A stretch of 64,000 nucleotides of DNA from Straminergon stramineum (Eukaryota > Streptophyta > Bryopsida > Hypnales > Calliergonaceae): assembly GCA_963920665.1 (NCBI GenBank), contig OY987263.1:29004547-29068546 (forward strand), written 5' to 3'. A program made the translations under genes and the position numbers. The notes under the pieces were generated by a model. It saw only the letters and a program-made list of their open reading frames with translations. It made no database searches and was not told the origin of the DNA. This document shows, piece by piece, positions 46,081 through 59,591 of the stretch; the first letter of the stretch is position 1, and the number at the start of each line of letters is the position of its first letter.

Positions 46081-46847
46081 AGGATGAAACTAGAGTTTCA
46101 ATCTATTCATTGTTCAGAAAATGGATGTCAACACATTTAGGGGTTATTGAATGCCTAGAGAATGTAGAGTACTAATGTCAAGGTGTACTGCTAGTTTGGA
46201 ATAGGGATAAATGAGGTTTACTATTTGTAGGCTATACTAGAATTACCATGCCTTTCAAAATTTGAATAATCACATGCACTATTCTTAATCGTTAGTATTT
46301 CATAGGTAATTGCTTTGCCCATAATAGGTTGTTCCTTCAATTTTTAATTGCCTAATTCATTTCATCTCTTCTATACTAGGACTCATGCTTGTCTCGCCCA
46401 ATTTTGAAAGAGAGTTCCTAGAGTTTATACATACATTTCTATAACTAGTTCACATTGAGCAAAATATCTACTCATTTCACCATTCCTAAGAGTTTTTGAG
46501 ATTCCAAATTATGCAACTCATAATTCGTTGGTTATTTTTGAAACTTTGTACATTGTAGAGAGCAACACTTGGATTTTGCTTTTCAATTAAAATTTTGTGC
46601 CTTCTCATTCATTGCATTTCCATCCAACCTATTTCATTGTCCTCATGCTTTTCTTTACTATCAATCATAGAATCGACTTCTTAGCTGGTTGGAATTTGTA
46701 CAAATTTAACTTGCAATTGGACTAGAAAGAACTACTAGCTATTGAATTGATTTACTTTATTAGCCTACATTAATATCCTTCTAAATTGCATTTATCACCA
46801 CCACAATTGAACAACAATACTAGTATACCCTAATTTCAATTACACTA

Positions 46848-48020
46848 GTGTGTCCTATGTCGTTGCCACAACCGTTGGGCTGTCAAAAGTGATGTCTATC
46901 TTCTCCTTAATCTCCTTAAAATAAAAGTAAAAGTAATTTTCTAATTTGAAAAAAATTGGAAATTCAATAACCTTCATATCATAGGTCCATATGCTACAAA
47001 TCAAAGTCTATGCACCCCTCCCCCATTGGGGGCTTTCCAATGGTATCAAAGACACAATCAAGGGACACACAATGAAACACACTATTTCACTTCATGTAAT
47101 TTTATTCCATGCAATAGAATTACATTAATCTACTTCTTTGTATTTCCAATTTGTAATGAACTAGGAGTCGATGCTGATCTTTAATTTCTTTAAGCTTTTT
47201 AAGTCTTTGCTTGACTTTGTGAGACAAGATCTTTTATTCTTATCTTCAATTCTTCAATTGGTCTTGAATCTCTTGTTTCTTTCGACTTGTTTTCTCTTTA
47301 AGCTCTTTGTCTGTGTTGTAAGTCTTTTATATCTTTTTGTCTTTTCTTTGTTATGTTTGAATGAGAAATTTGCCTCTTTATATAGTTTTCCCCAGTGATA
47401 GGGGACTATTAAAATAACCCTAACCGTTTAACCTTGGAAATGGGTCTAAGACTATTCCTCCTATAATTTTCCTAACTACCTTTTCCTAACTAATTCTTTC
47501 CTATAATTAGCTTAGTAATTCTATGTACTAATTAAGTTGTACTGCCGCTTTGGTCTTCCTTGTCTGTGCTGAAGTGGTCTTTTGTAAAATTAATAACTTG
47601 TGAATTAAGATATTTTTCCTCATTATTAATTTGTCAATCTTGTATTCTGAAGTATATACTTTAAGATTCTGCATTATTATATCTAATCCTTCTTGTGTTC
47701 TTAATTTTAGTTAATTCTTGAAAGTGCTCCAAAATACAGGAATCAATATAATTTGTCATTTTCATGAATTAATAACTTTTGTATTTAATAATTTTTATAC
47801 ATGTGAATATTTATGTTCCATTTATTCTAGCATATTTTATCCTCTGATCTAATTATATTGATATTTCTAAAATATAAATAATTATTTGAGGAAGCTAAAG
47901 TAAGCCAATTAATAATTTCTTTAAAGGACAACATTATAGGTTAACACACGGTCTAGGAGATCTCAATGTAACAAACAAACAAAACAAACAGTCTAACTAA
48001 AGGTATAGATATTTCCTACC
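46848..48020 (+). repeat. Dispersed repeat family R2, copy 3, split by an insertion
   Basis: The first part (46848-47070) runs from ACACTAGTGTGTCCTATG through GCACCCCTCC to CCAATGGTATCAAAGACAC. The second part resumes at 47950 with GGTCTAGGAGATCTCAATG and ends with AACTAAAGGTATAGAT. Copies 1 and 2 are continuous here, which shows that 47071-47944 was inserted later. Confidence 0.6.
47071..47944. mobile_element. 874-bp insertion with 5-6-bp target duplication, possible solo LTR
   Basis: It interrupts R2 copy 3. CACAC (or ACACAC) occurs on both sides (47066-47070 and 47945-47949), while the uninterrupted copies have a single such site. The interior has a TATA-like CTCTTTATATAG near 47370-47385 followed by a pyrimidine/C-rich stretch. 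No protein is recognised. Size, target duplication and promoter-like sequence fit a solo LTR, but the ends (AATGAAAC and GGTTAA) do not give clean TG...CA borders with this duplication. Confidence 0.45.
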
Positions 48021-49034
48021 AAGGAACCCAACACAATGAGCTATTTACACTTTTCTTTTCAAGCTACATACAATATATGCTCACTAAAAATGTGCTCTAT
48101 AGTATGCACTTATGTTGTTCTTATACTACACTAAAACATCATACCAAAACAAAAATTGAACCTCCATATTTGTGAAATCCTCACCAACATTCATGTCATA
48201 TATCCAATCAAATGACAAACATTGTTACTCCTATCAAATGAGAGATGTTGATGGTGGAAGAACAATCTACTTAATTTCCTTCTAATGTAGTCACTATTGT
48301 TCAAACACTTGGACTTTGTCTCTTTCCACAATTACAATTCGAGAAAAATGACAGGCATTACAAATAGTAGTGACTCACAAAATGCACATTGTTGCTAAAG
48401 TCTAGCTATGTTATTGAATCGACAACATTGATAACCACAAATTTGGAGACACTAATAGTGTTATTATTTTGTGTTGAATTCTCTAATTTTATTTTGTGGT
48501 TTACACCACTCAAATTTCCAACTCCATCCCCGTTTTCACCTCTCTTTCAACCATTTCATTTAATTTCCTTCTTTCATCAGCACTACATTTTGACTTTTAT
48601 AGTATCTTGTTGTACCAATAGATATTCAAATCAATGTATAAATTCCTATTCATCCACAACACTATCGTTAACATTGCACAATTAAGATCTCCACCTCTAT
48701 CAACTCCTTTCCTCAACAACTGCATTTTGACATTCACTCAGTAGCTTGCAATATTAATACACATTCAAAATAGTATGGAAATTATTTTTCACCTACAATA
48801 TATATTGTACTTTGCTTAGCTAGGATCAATTTCCACCTCCATCTCCTTCTTGTGTCCCTAAACCATCACATCACATTTCCTTCCTTTCCTTCAATTCACT
48901 TGATCCATTAAATTTAACAAAATTGTATCCATTGTGTTAAAGAGGAAGTGACTTGTCACACCACATTATCTCCTACAATTATAGAACATGTAGTCTAGTT
49001 CCCCCGCCCTTCAAGGAAAATTGGGAACCATTGA

Positions 49035-49100
49035 TTTAGGGATCATACCCCCACCCCTATTGTTGATTATCTATTTTTAGGGGGGGGTATGATCCCTAAA
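49035..49100. repeat. 66-bp hairpin with 18-bp arms
   Basis: TTTAGGGATCATACCCCC (49035-49052) is the exact reverse complement of 49083-49100. The loop is about 30 bases. It lies in a stretch with several C- or G-runs (48995-49165) and could be a tiny foldback element. Confidence 0.6.
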
Positions 49101-52100
49101 AATTACCTTGTAGAACATTGTGATGCCCTAGCATGCCTCCCCTCCCCCACTATTCAAATAATCCCCCACTGTCAATGAGTTTATTAAAAACATAGGACCC
49201 CCTCCGGAATATGGATACAAAATACAGAATATAGATATAAAGTATGGACACTAAAATATGGATATGATTATACGATACAAGATACGGGCATGCAAACATA
49301 TAGAAATGAATATACAAAAAAATGTAAGGAAATTACATAATCCTATATCGTTTGTAAGGGGGATTGTATGGAAAAAAATACAAGTAGATGGGGGTAAGAC
49401 TATGCATCCAAAAGACAAGTACACTCTTAACACCTTTTGTGTGTGTTGTGATAACTCAACGGTATAATAATGACGCATTTTGTTTGTATAAGAAAAGAGG
49501 TCAAAAAGGTAAGTGGGTGGGGGTAAGGACAAGATGAAAAAATTATTTAATCTGAAAATTGAAAGTTGTAAATGACACAGACTATGCACTCAAAAGACAA
49601 AACTAAATAGCTAATGATTCACCCTCAAAGATCCTATGACAACAATTTCTTCACCAGTAGTTGCATGCATGTCTTAAAAGTGGACATCAATACCCAACTT
49701 GCATCTTGTGTTCCATTTCAAATTCTACCCCCTCATTTGGTACCCAATTTGCAACTACTTCTCTCAACCTCTCTACTCCAATTCCAACTACAACTTCCAA
49801 ATTGGTAGCCATAGAATAGAAATTGTTGAATCCATAGGTGCCTTGTTTGCTATCATCTCCACAGGGCTTAAAAGGTCCTATTCCTATAATTCTCCATATT
49901 TCTTTCTTCCCTTCTACATTTTGCAATTTTAAGAAAGTATGGATTTCCAGTTTGTGTAGTTTGTGATGCACCTTCTACCTAAAAAGGGATGACAATAGGA
50001 GTCAGTTGCAATGATGTAGAAGGTTGGATCTTCTATGGTTGTAGTTGAGGTTGTCATAACAATTGAGCTTTGACATGAAGCCATAAGAGCATCTTTAATG
50101 GATGCACAAGATATGGGCTTAGCAAATGTAGGATATAATGGTCACAAGAGACGATCCAACAAATTTGGTAAGAAGAGGAGGTGGAACATTCTCCAATGTA
50201 GCAATGATAAGACAAGCTACTTGGGTACTTTTTATCTAGTTGGTAACTCTTGGCTAATTTAGTCATAGGGCATTTGCCTCAAGAAGAAACAATGTTTATC
50301 TTGGAGCGCTCAAGTGCAATACGTGTGCCTTGAAATTTTATTTTATTTTTATTGTTATTGGCTCACAACCAAAATGTCAAATGTTTTATGTAGTCCAAAC
50401 TCTTTTTTGCCGAGTTCAAAATTGCAAGTTGTGGTGTGGCATGTCCATTGGATGAAAGAATTGAGCTTAGGCGTGGTTCCTATCAACTAATATGATATTA
50501 TTGTGCCAAAATATGCAACCATTGAATAGAGCACGCTAAAACTCACTCCCTTTTTTATAAACCTGCTACGTTCTAGCCCCTATTGACTACTTCAAATTGT
50601 TGGTTTTTTGTGCCATTGCCAAAGTTTGTTCCCTATTGACATCCATGAGCGAAGATTTTTTACCTAGCAGTAATTGCACGAGGTAATTCCCTAGTATTTT
50701 GGCCATTATACAAATCTTTATCCATCATGTATAGGATCATCACGACTGAATATAGGCATGTAGTGTGCATGCCCCATTGATGCCCCATCTCTTATGCGAC
50801 ATCAGTGTCCCATGTGCATGCATGATGTTGCTAGTCCATTGTTTCAAAACACCATGAGGGTTTTGGTGGCTAAGGTTTTGACAGCTAGGGTTTGCTAAGT
50901 AGTAGTTTTATTATTTAAGGCTTCAATTTTAATTCTCTTTGGTTTAGAGTTATAATTCACAACATTTGTATTTTCCATCATGTAATTAAAAGATTTTGCA
51001 TGGAATTATTTCAAAATGTATTGAAAAAATCACTATAAAAGTCCATGCCACAAAATGTCAATCCAAAGATCAAAGGAAGTAAACAAGGAAAAAAAATTCT
51101 TTGTCAAATTTAAATACACTAGTAATCTTAAGTTTCAAATTTTCATGTTAAGTTCAAAGTACTTTAAAAACTTAAAGAAGAAAGAGGACCCACATTATCT
51201 TCCCTATTTTTTTTTTAAAATAATACTTAAGCAATTGTGGCTTTAAGGTTTAGAGAATTTGGATAAAAGGGGGACCACATTACCCTCCCCATTTTTTTTC
51301 TTCAAAATAACACTTAAGCAATGGTAGCTTTCAAAGTTAGGGAATTTGGATAAAGAGAGGACCAATATTACCCTCTTCTTTTTTTATTTTGACATAGAAT
51401 GGAGTATTTACAGCCTTAAGGTTTTGGTCTTGGGTGGAGCAAATTTTCCAATACTAAGCTCTAGATTTTCCCCCTTTATGATAGTAGTGTTAATATATTT
51501 CACATTCATCGTTGAACAAAAAAATGAATGCAAAGAATTAGAGTATGATAGGAAATATTAAATTGCTTAGAGTTTCAATCTATGTAGTTCAAAATATAGG
51601 ACTTCTATTTGTATTATGTTCTAGGTTTTAGGGGTGGTGGTGTGGAATTTTTAAGGAATTCTATTTGGCACAAAAATAATAATCTTGTTTATGAATTCCA
51701 TCCTATTTTCACAATGGTGCCCAATAATTATTTTAGTGTAAAACTTCTAAATAACATTATTGGCTTGACCTTTCAAATGGCTCCCACTTTGGTGTTTAGC
51801 CATGTTACAAGCCCAAACCAAAAGTCTTCTATGGTTCAGATTTCTTGGTAGAAGAAAATATGCCTCAAGTTTTCCTTCACCCACATCTGCACACTTTTGG
51901 CATCATCAATATTGAGCTTATACATCTCCCGAGCAACCTTTGTTGTGAAATTTCTCATATCGTGTTTGTACAGAAACATATCTCTTATAACCTCTTTCCC
52001 ATCTCTCATAGAGTCCTTAACAATTACAATATATTTTGTCATAATCTGTAAAATATAGTGGCTATTCCAAAGTAGTGTCATAACAAACTCTTTAATTTGG

Positions 52101-55100
52101 AGGGATAAGCGCTACAAAAATGCACTATTGTCACCAGTATTTTACAGCCCGTGGCACTAAACCTTGTCTTGGTTTACATGGTCTACTTCAAAAATGCAAA
52201 TTTCAATAACATGTGGTAGGAGGACAAGAATCTTCACATTAAAAGACATTAGACATCCATGCTTTAGTACCCCTTTCCATTGTTTCAATCAGTCCTGCGG
52301 CTTTTTTGCTAGTTTCTTTGCTCGCAAGTTGTTGCATCTTTAGCTGATAGAGGATGGAGTTGTAGTGTATTGTACATCAGTAGTATCTCGGAGTGGGACA
52401 ATATTGCGTGGAGCAATTATATTGCATAGCATTGGACCACTATTCAGTACATTAGAAATGTTTTATTATATCACAATGTTTTGGATGTCAAGGTTGTTCA
52501 TTTGAACACTAATATTTTGAATGGAATCATTATATTTCATTCCAAGAGTCATTTTGACTACACAAGAAGGGCTCAAATTTCTAGAGAATTGAAGGAGAAC
52601 AATCATATGTCTTGTGTCTCCTATTGGTGCTAGATTTTCTTCAATGCTCCAATTAGACGAAACAACATTGAGATCAAAATTCAAAAAACTTTTTGGTAGT
52701 GTTTCAGGCACCTTTGGGGGAGCTTGTTTGTGCTTCTACTAAATTATCCTTCTGTTTTGTGGAGCCCTACGTGACTTAGATTCAACAAGTGAAATATTAT
52801 GGACTTTGCTTGGAGGAGGAGGGGGTTCTTCTGCCTCCAAATTCTTTGCATATGAATTCAGATCGATCTATAGACAAATATTATTCAAGACAGTAGAACT
52901 ATAGAGGGAGGCTTTGATTTCAACTATAGATGGAGCAAGCCCTCCCATGTTCTTCACATTCTTGCAACGTGACGGCTTAATATTGTTGGCCACAAGTTCT
53001 CTAATGTCTTAGAACATTTATTAGAGGCTTGGCTACAAACCTTTTCTATTAATATTGAGTATATTTTTTTTACTACAAGTAGGATTTCAAGCCACTTGTT
53101 TCTTCTGCGTAGGCTTTGTTAGGCAGATCTGAAGTCCGTCAATGTCTATAGAGGTAGTTTTTTTGGTGTCTCATTTTTTCTTAGCCTTTATACTAACATC
53201 TATAGTGTTTTGTGAACATCGGGTCTTTGTAATTGACACAACTTTCAACATCGGTCTTTATTTCAGTAACAACAACGAGCTATCTACCTTCACCTTTCTA
53301 TTGTTGTCATGCAAACCATAATGACAGTGGTAGCTGCACATTCAAAAATAGAGAAAGATAGTTAGGAAGAGTGCGATATATGTACGAACCATGAGGCAGT
53401 AAGGAGTCTAAGCATACAACCGAGAAGAGAAACGTATACTGGATGATCTCCTTTGACATAGTTGTAGTAGCTCTAAAAGTCTCAAGTTTCTTGTCTTACT
53501 GCATGCAGATCTTCACATACTTACAAGTGATCCTTTCGTTAGTTATTTCTATTCCTAATATGAAGTCCTCCACCCTATCAATCGAGAGGAAACATTGTTG
53601 AGGTACTATGTTGTCTTTCTATCAACTTCCATGAGATTTACGAATAAGATGAGTCTCCTATAGTTACCAGAGTAGGTCTGCTCTTCGGATCAACCCTTCA
53701 GGTGGTTATTGCACCTTCAACTCGATAGAATGCAGCTCTACTTTGAACCGGTCTTGCTAAAATTGGCCCAATAAACAATATCTCTGGAATTTAGAATGGA
53801 ATCTATATTTAAGTCTAAAAATGGGGCAAAACCCACATGTGAACCCTTTGAATTTGCCATGGCAACTGAGCAACTATACTAAATCTCTGAAATACACATT
53901 TCGTCATTTCTTGCAATACTTCTAAGATGCGATCCTAATCTCTAAGACAACAACAATCCCAAGTAGAAAATATCTTGAAACCAAAGTTTTTGTCAAATTT
54001 TCCACTCCTAAAGTGTAGAATATAATCTATAGCCTCCTAAACCTAAACCATCTCACCTAGATACACCCTAAACCTTGCAACATCTCCCTCAAGCATTCCA
54101 TTAGCACCCTGCACATAATTGCACTCATTACACAACTCTCCTGTTGTCCTAAACCATTGTATTACTACATTATAAAAGCAAAATTAAGAGAACTAATTCA
54201 AAAAAAGCAAAATTATAACTTTCAAGCTTTCTAATATCAACCACTGCCTAAACCCTTGTTGCCCTAAACTCTAATGGCTATATAGAACAGAACTCTAGCA
54301 CATTCATTTAGCACAAATTTCAAGACTGAAACACTAACAACGGCGTGAATCGTGAAGACATATCCCATGATGCATGTTCCATACCCCATAACCCCCATCA
54401 AGTCGTGGGCCATGCTCCAATATATCCGCATGGTCCATGTATGATCTTCCCATCATTGTAACTACGTTAAAATACTACGTTTGAAACATTACAAAGTTAC
54501 TATAGGGAGATATTGCAGGGGGGTAAAATAACCAATTGGATGTGTACCTATATATAAGGCAGGAGACCTGATCAAGCTAGCAAAAGTCTAATAGGACCAA
54601 GGTCATCAAACAGAAAGTGAGTTTTAATGAACATCCCATTGAATATGTTCTAACTTAGGGAAATGATAGAATAGAATCTATTTGTATCTCATTCTCAATA
54701 TGGAGTGGTATACATTAGTAGCTCATTGTTACAATAGTAGTCAACATGTGATAAGTTGGAGGCACCTATTTCATCGCTTTATGCAATTCTACATATTTTG
54801 AAGTGGAATCAATATATGATGTCATTTTGAAATACATTAACAATGAAAAAATGTTAATTTTCAAAAAAATAGATGATTTTTCAAATATGTGTGAATATGC
54901 TACGCATTTTTGAAGTTCAAATACTACCAAGAAAAGGGGCACTCATCAATGGGCAATCAACACAATTTTGTTGATTTGGCCAACAAAAAATATGCTCAAC
55001 TAATTTGGCAATTTTCTAAATATCAAATGACTCAATAGATATAAAAAACCATGTTAGTATATAATTAAAGTAAGATAACATGGTATTTTTGGATATTGAC

Positions 55101-56599
55101 TTGGTTGATGTGGCAATATTGGATACACTCTATAAAAATTATGATATATATTATTAAATAATAGATTTACCTTTTGACAAAATGAATATATTTCTTAGAT
55201 TTGTAAAACCTAATGGAGCCTTTTCCTTATTAATTAGGGTTTCTCATGTCATTATGAGACTACCGCAAGTTTCACTATTAGAGGTTTCTTAAAGCTTTTA
55301 GTCCCAAAATCTTTTCATGCATTGTTCTTTTCTTTGTTCTCCATGTGTTATAAGTCAATTACAGAGTTTTCACTCAATTTTCAATTTTTGACATCTTATG
55401 GATGCTCAAATTTCAAGGATATTTGTAATTGGTTCTTTTTAAAGTCCCTTAGATTTTTTTTCTTCTTGGTGGTAGACATCGTATAATCTTTAGACCATAG
55501 AAATAGTCTAATGTTTTTTTGTTGGCTATTTTGTAGGTTATTTCTTCAAAATGATTGCTTTAGGTGGGAAAATTTTCGTATGTTCAAAGTCAATTAGACG
55601 GTGTAGATCTAAAAATGTACAAGGTTGTTGTTCTCCCATGAGTTCTTGAACAAGTATTATGTACATTTAGTTTCTAGTGAAGTCCACTTCAAGGTCACTT
55701 TTTCAAGGGCAAATTGTTTTGGCAATGATTTCTTTATACCCTAAAGCGTTTTAGTTAGTGTAGGGGTTGTTCAACAAACCACTACGTTTTTGAAAAACTA
55801 ATGTGCAATTCAATTAAGGAATCAAGTCAAGTATATTGATTATAGCAATTGGTTAGGACAACTTGATTTGGACAAAAATCAACATAATTCTATTGATAAT
55901 TGTCACCTCAAGATTCGCTCTTGTGACTAAAATGCCATACCAATACAAGTCTCCATGTAGACTTTGACATGGAAAAGTAGAATGTTTCTTGGAAAAGATT
56001 TTATAATGTACATATATTTAAGAATTATTATATATACAAAAATGAATGTCTCAAAAATGTACAAATTAATTGTAGAAAGTAAAATCTTCATTTTGTGGAT
56101 TTGAATTTGAAAATGTAAAAGATTATAAAATGTACCACTATGTCTTGACATCTTTATTATCATGTAAAAATTCATACATTTAAAAATGCCAAATCAACAA
56201 GGCACTTATTTCTATGAAGAAATTTAAATCTGTGAAAAAATTGAATTCAATAAATATTTCCTAATCTATCAAGTTTTTATAGTTGGAACTTGAATTCTTT
56301 TATCATTGATGTGCATCCCAAAGAACTTTGAATAGTTACAAGAAAATACAAATTTAGACATTTGACAATAAAAATAAACTACTTCAAAAGCTAGCTAAAA
56401 GATAAAAGTTATAGAAGTCTTGACAAATTAGGCTTACCAAAGTACATTGCACTCAAAATCTTGAAAAGTTTTAGTGATTAGCTAGAAGTTCTTTTAGAAG
56501 GGCACTTGACAAAGTGGATTGAAGACACTCTTAACCTATTAGCACTTTGATGTTCAACTTTTGGACGATGAGCATATTGAAATTCATGTTTCTTTCTCG
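49101..56599. other. AT-rich intergenic DNA with possible transposon relics
   Basis: No intact gene is visible. Short open frames occur on both strands. The only one with a hint of similarity is listed at 51836-52081. A degenerate CACTA-like end, ACTACCAAGAAAAGGGG, is near 54922 without a partner that I can find. Confidence 0.45.
51836..52081 (-). pseudogene. Possible relic of a MULE-type transposase
   Basis: An 81-codon minus-strand frame ends in SVQMWVKENLRHIFFYQE. That resembles the short region just before the catalytic core of some Mutator-like transposases, where a W(V/I)...N...(V/I)FFYQE-like motif is common. The frame breaks by stops right after this motif, and the expected continuation and DDE residues are not seen. 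The match is from memory of the family and weak. Confidence 0.25.
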
Positions 56600-57139
56600 T
56601 TCCTACTTGGATGAAGGTCATCCTAATTTGTGGAGATACTTTATCAAGTTGCAGTCCAATCTAATAGTCAGATTTGATGTTACTATAGTACATATTCTTC
56701 TAAAATTACAAATGTGAAAGTATGTCAAGTGGTTGACCAAGTCAAAATTGCATTGACTCTAGTTCTAAATTTGATTTGGACAAACAAGGTCATAGATTTA
56801 ATAAATACAAAAATTTCAAAAAAACACCATGTCAAGAGAACATCATTTCACATCCATCACAACAAATTTTATTCAAAAAATGATAATATTTTGCTTGTAA
56901 TCAAATTTCAAAATTTGTAAAAAGAAATTTCAAATTCTCCCTTTCAAAACTTGAAAAAAAAATATTGGTGATAACATCAACGAATCTAACTGTACGGATG
57001 AAATCTAAAATTCCAAATCTACACCTTCAATTTATATATCAATTCCAAAATATTCTTCCAAATAGTACTTTATGATGATTTTTCTCAAGTCGTCAATGCT
57101 GGAGAACACTCTGTACGTTTACGTTTAGGGGTTAAATCG
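56600..57139 (+). repeat. Dispersed repeat, inverted partner of 45561-46080
   Basis: About 540 bp roughly 80% similar to the reverse complement of 45561-46080, ending in ACGTTTAGGGGTTAAATC. Matching positions sum to about 102,700. It stops just before the GC-richer DNA that precedes the small gene at 57799. Confidence 0.6.
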
Positions 57140-57798
57140 GCTCATGAGCAATCTGTAAAAATCTAAAAACTTACCTATTCTCCGATACCCGGATGTATGA
57201 TAACCACGTGCGGGAACTGGAGTGCCTCAATCGCGGGTGCTCGCAAGGCTTCGACCGTTGGGTAGACCGTAAGTCCGCGTGGGACGAAACGACCGTTGGC
57301 GGGAAGAGAGCTCGCCTTCACTCCCATTTGTTACCACTGTTCTCTGTAAATTCACATCACCCACAATTCTTTTCTCATTCCATGTTCATGCTTCGTTTTG
57401 CGGCCTCCATTTGGTGTCAGATTTCATACAGGAGTTGTACATGTGCATGTAAATCACGAAGTTCTATCGGAGGCAGTCCTCTGGCGTCGCGGTTACGTAC
57501 TTTACATTCTGCTAGTTGGGCGGGCTAGTGATTGAGTGTTATTTCGCTGATGCAAACGGTGCAAGTGGAATTTCGCAAGTGCTTGATCAATCATCAACCC
57601 GAGATTGATGTTTGCTTGTTGGGTTTGAAGAATCTTCTGGGTTACGGAAGTGAAGGTTCGATTTCGTAATTGTGTAGCACATGGTATCCTCATTCTTTCC
57701 GATTTTCGTTTCCTCGTGAGAGAGTTAGTGTCGACCTGGAAAGGGCTGGTTGTTTTTTCTCGTTGCTTTCTTTACCCCATTTCATTTCGTTGGTAGCT

Positions 57799-58236
57799 AT
57801 GGCGGTGACGCGAGTCCAGCACGTGACCCAAGCAGCCTCGGAGGGCTTGAGTGCGAAATTTTCTGATCTGTGCGACCCGCATGACCTGACGAGCATCCGC
57901 GCTTCCAAGAGGACGATCTCCAAGCTGACCGCGAAGTCCCGAGCCTCCAGCAAGGCCCTTCGACAGCTGCGGAACCAAGAGAGAAGAGTATTGGCGTCTT
58001 CCTCGACGGACGACGACGCCTTTCTGATGTCGTTCATTCCCCTGAAAACAGAGCCGAGCTTGTACAGAATGCGGCGTAGTTTCAGTGTGTCGAAATTGGG
58101 AAGTCCTGCAACGTCGGCCGACTTCCACATGAGTTGCAATTCTCCGCGGAAAACGGGCCATGGGGTGACGAAGAAGCTGCTGAGGTTGTGCATGGGCTCA
58201 AGTGCGAATAAGTATACACCCCTACCAGTGTACTGA
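57799..58236 (+). CDS. Small basic, serine-rich protein of unknown function (145 aa)
   Basis: Intronless frame in a local GC-rich island, starting at ATGGCGGTGACG in a good plant start context (G at +4). The frame is open further upstream to 57670, but only with non-ATG codons. The product is hydrophilic and basic, rich in Ser, Arg and Lys, with no signal peptide or membrane segment. Segments include a Lys/Arg/Ser-rich helix-like region (about 32-64, SIRASKRTISKLTAKSRA), an acidic patch (STDDDAF), RRSFSVSKLGS (a candidate phosphorylation site) and the C-terminal end KKLLRLCMGSSANKYTPLPV. I do not recognise the family. A competing minus-strand frame (58193-57690) lies over it but runs into the presumed 5' leader. 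Codon use resembles the SPT16 genes, which favours a real gene. Confidence 0.5.
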   Translation: MAVTRVQHVTQAASEGLSAKFSDLCDPHDLTSIRASKRTISKLTAKSRASSKALRQLRNQERRVLASSSTDDDAFLMSFIPLKTEPSLYRMRRSFSVSKLGSPATSADFHMSCNSPRKTGHGVTKKLLRLCMGSSANKYTPLPVY

Positions 58237-59591
58237 GACTAAGTAGATTCTTACATTTCCTCGTAAGGACATGTCCATGGTCATGAGAGACATCAGGGCG
58301 TTGGATTTCGATTGTCGTTTTGTCCGAGTCTTCGGATTGGTAACTCGTGCTCTAGTGATAGCCTTTGTCATTGAGCAGTTTGTGTTAGAAAATTTTTATA
58401 GTACGCAGGCTAAGGTTACGGGCGATGATTTTCTGATTGTAGTGACAAGAGGCTGGAGCATCAGTGAACATAGTTGAGGGCAATCGTACTTCCTGTCGAG
58501 CTGATGCGCCACTTGTCGTCTATAGATTTTGAAGCAGAATAAACCGCCGAATGCGGTTTTCAAGCGAGAGTCAAAGCTCTCCAAGAGAATTGTAAACAGA
58601 CATTGAAGTAATGGAACATTTGTATTCTTCTTTATAAGCATCAACTTCACTTGACCTCAGATGCATGCCGTTTCGACTCTTGTGGTTGCTTCTGCCTCCA
58701 CTGCACTTGCTTTCTGACGAGCTTGACTGTTAAATGCCACCCTGCCATGCTAACTTAGATCCGACTGTCCGTGCAGTCCATGAATTTGCAGTGTTGGTAT
58801 GCCTCAGAGCAGCAAGTTTTACTTTCTCTGTGGTCGTCTGCCGTCAGAAACTCCACTCTGAATTCGTCCTCGACGCTTAAGGATTAGAAAGATAATTGCG
58901 ACTAATCACCTAATTGATTTCAGTAATTTTTAATTGTGCTGTCGATCTACTTTGTGATCGGCACGAAACTCTTGAAGTGATGTTATTGTTACGACGGCGA
59001 GGTGAGTAAGCTGTGAATTTTTGAAATTTTTCGGATTGAGGTCATGAAATCTGAGAGAGCATTCAGTATTAATGTCTTCTAATCTGCGAGTGAAATTTGG
59101 TAGCGGAGTGGTAGAGATGCATCCCATTGTAGACTGTAACAGCCAAATTGTCATTTTGGGGGGTCCGCTACCTGCAATTAAAGATTTCAAGTGATTGATA
59201 ATCTTATGTAAGTTAAAGGAACTTCTTATCAGTTAGTGGCAGCAGAGATGTTTTGATCTGAATGGCGTCGATGTACGTGCGTGCGGTGCCACTGTTTGGT
59301 TCATGTTATTCAAATATACCACATGTGTGCTCACCAAGTGAAATTGATCTTAGAGATCTAAGAGATCTTTCAGATCACATGTCATTTGGGCGATGCTGAA
59401 GATTCGGCAAACTTAGTACACAGAGACTCACGCAGTTGAGGGCATGTTTGAGGGTGACTATTGTACTGTAAAGTTTATACAAGATATGCATTTCTCACTA
59501 TTATTTTTTATTTATTTTTAGACAGTAGGGTGAGTATTACGTTAATCCAATGAAAATTCATAATGTAATGTGACGTCAAATTGCAGTATTA

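Noticed and set aside
54919..54936. CACTA terminus near 54922
   Set aside because: ACTACCAAGAAAAGGGG is only a degenerate match, and I found neither a partner inverted end nor a target duplication.
57690..58193. Minus-strand 167-codon frame over the small gene
   Set aside because: It lies antisense to the 145-codon frame and extends into its presumed leader. The plus-strand frame has the better start context and composition. This choice is not certain.
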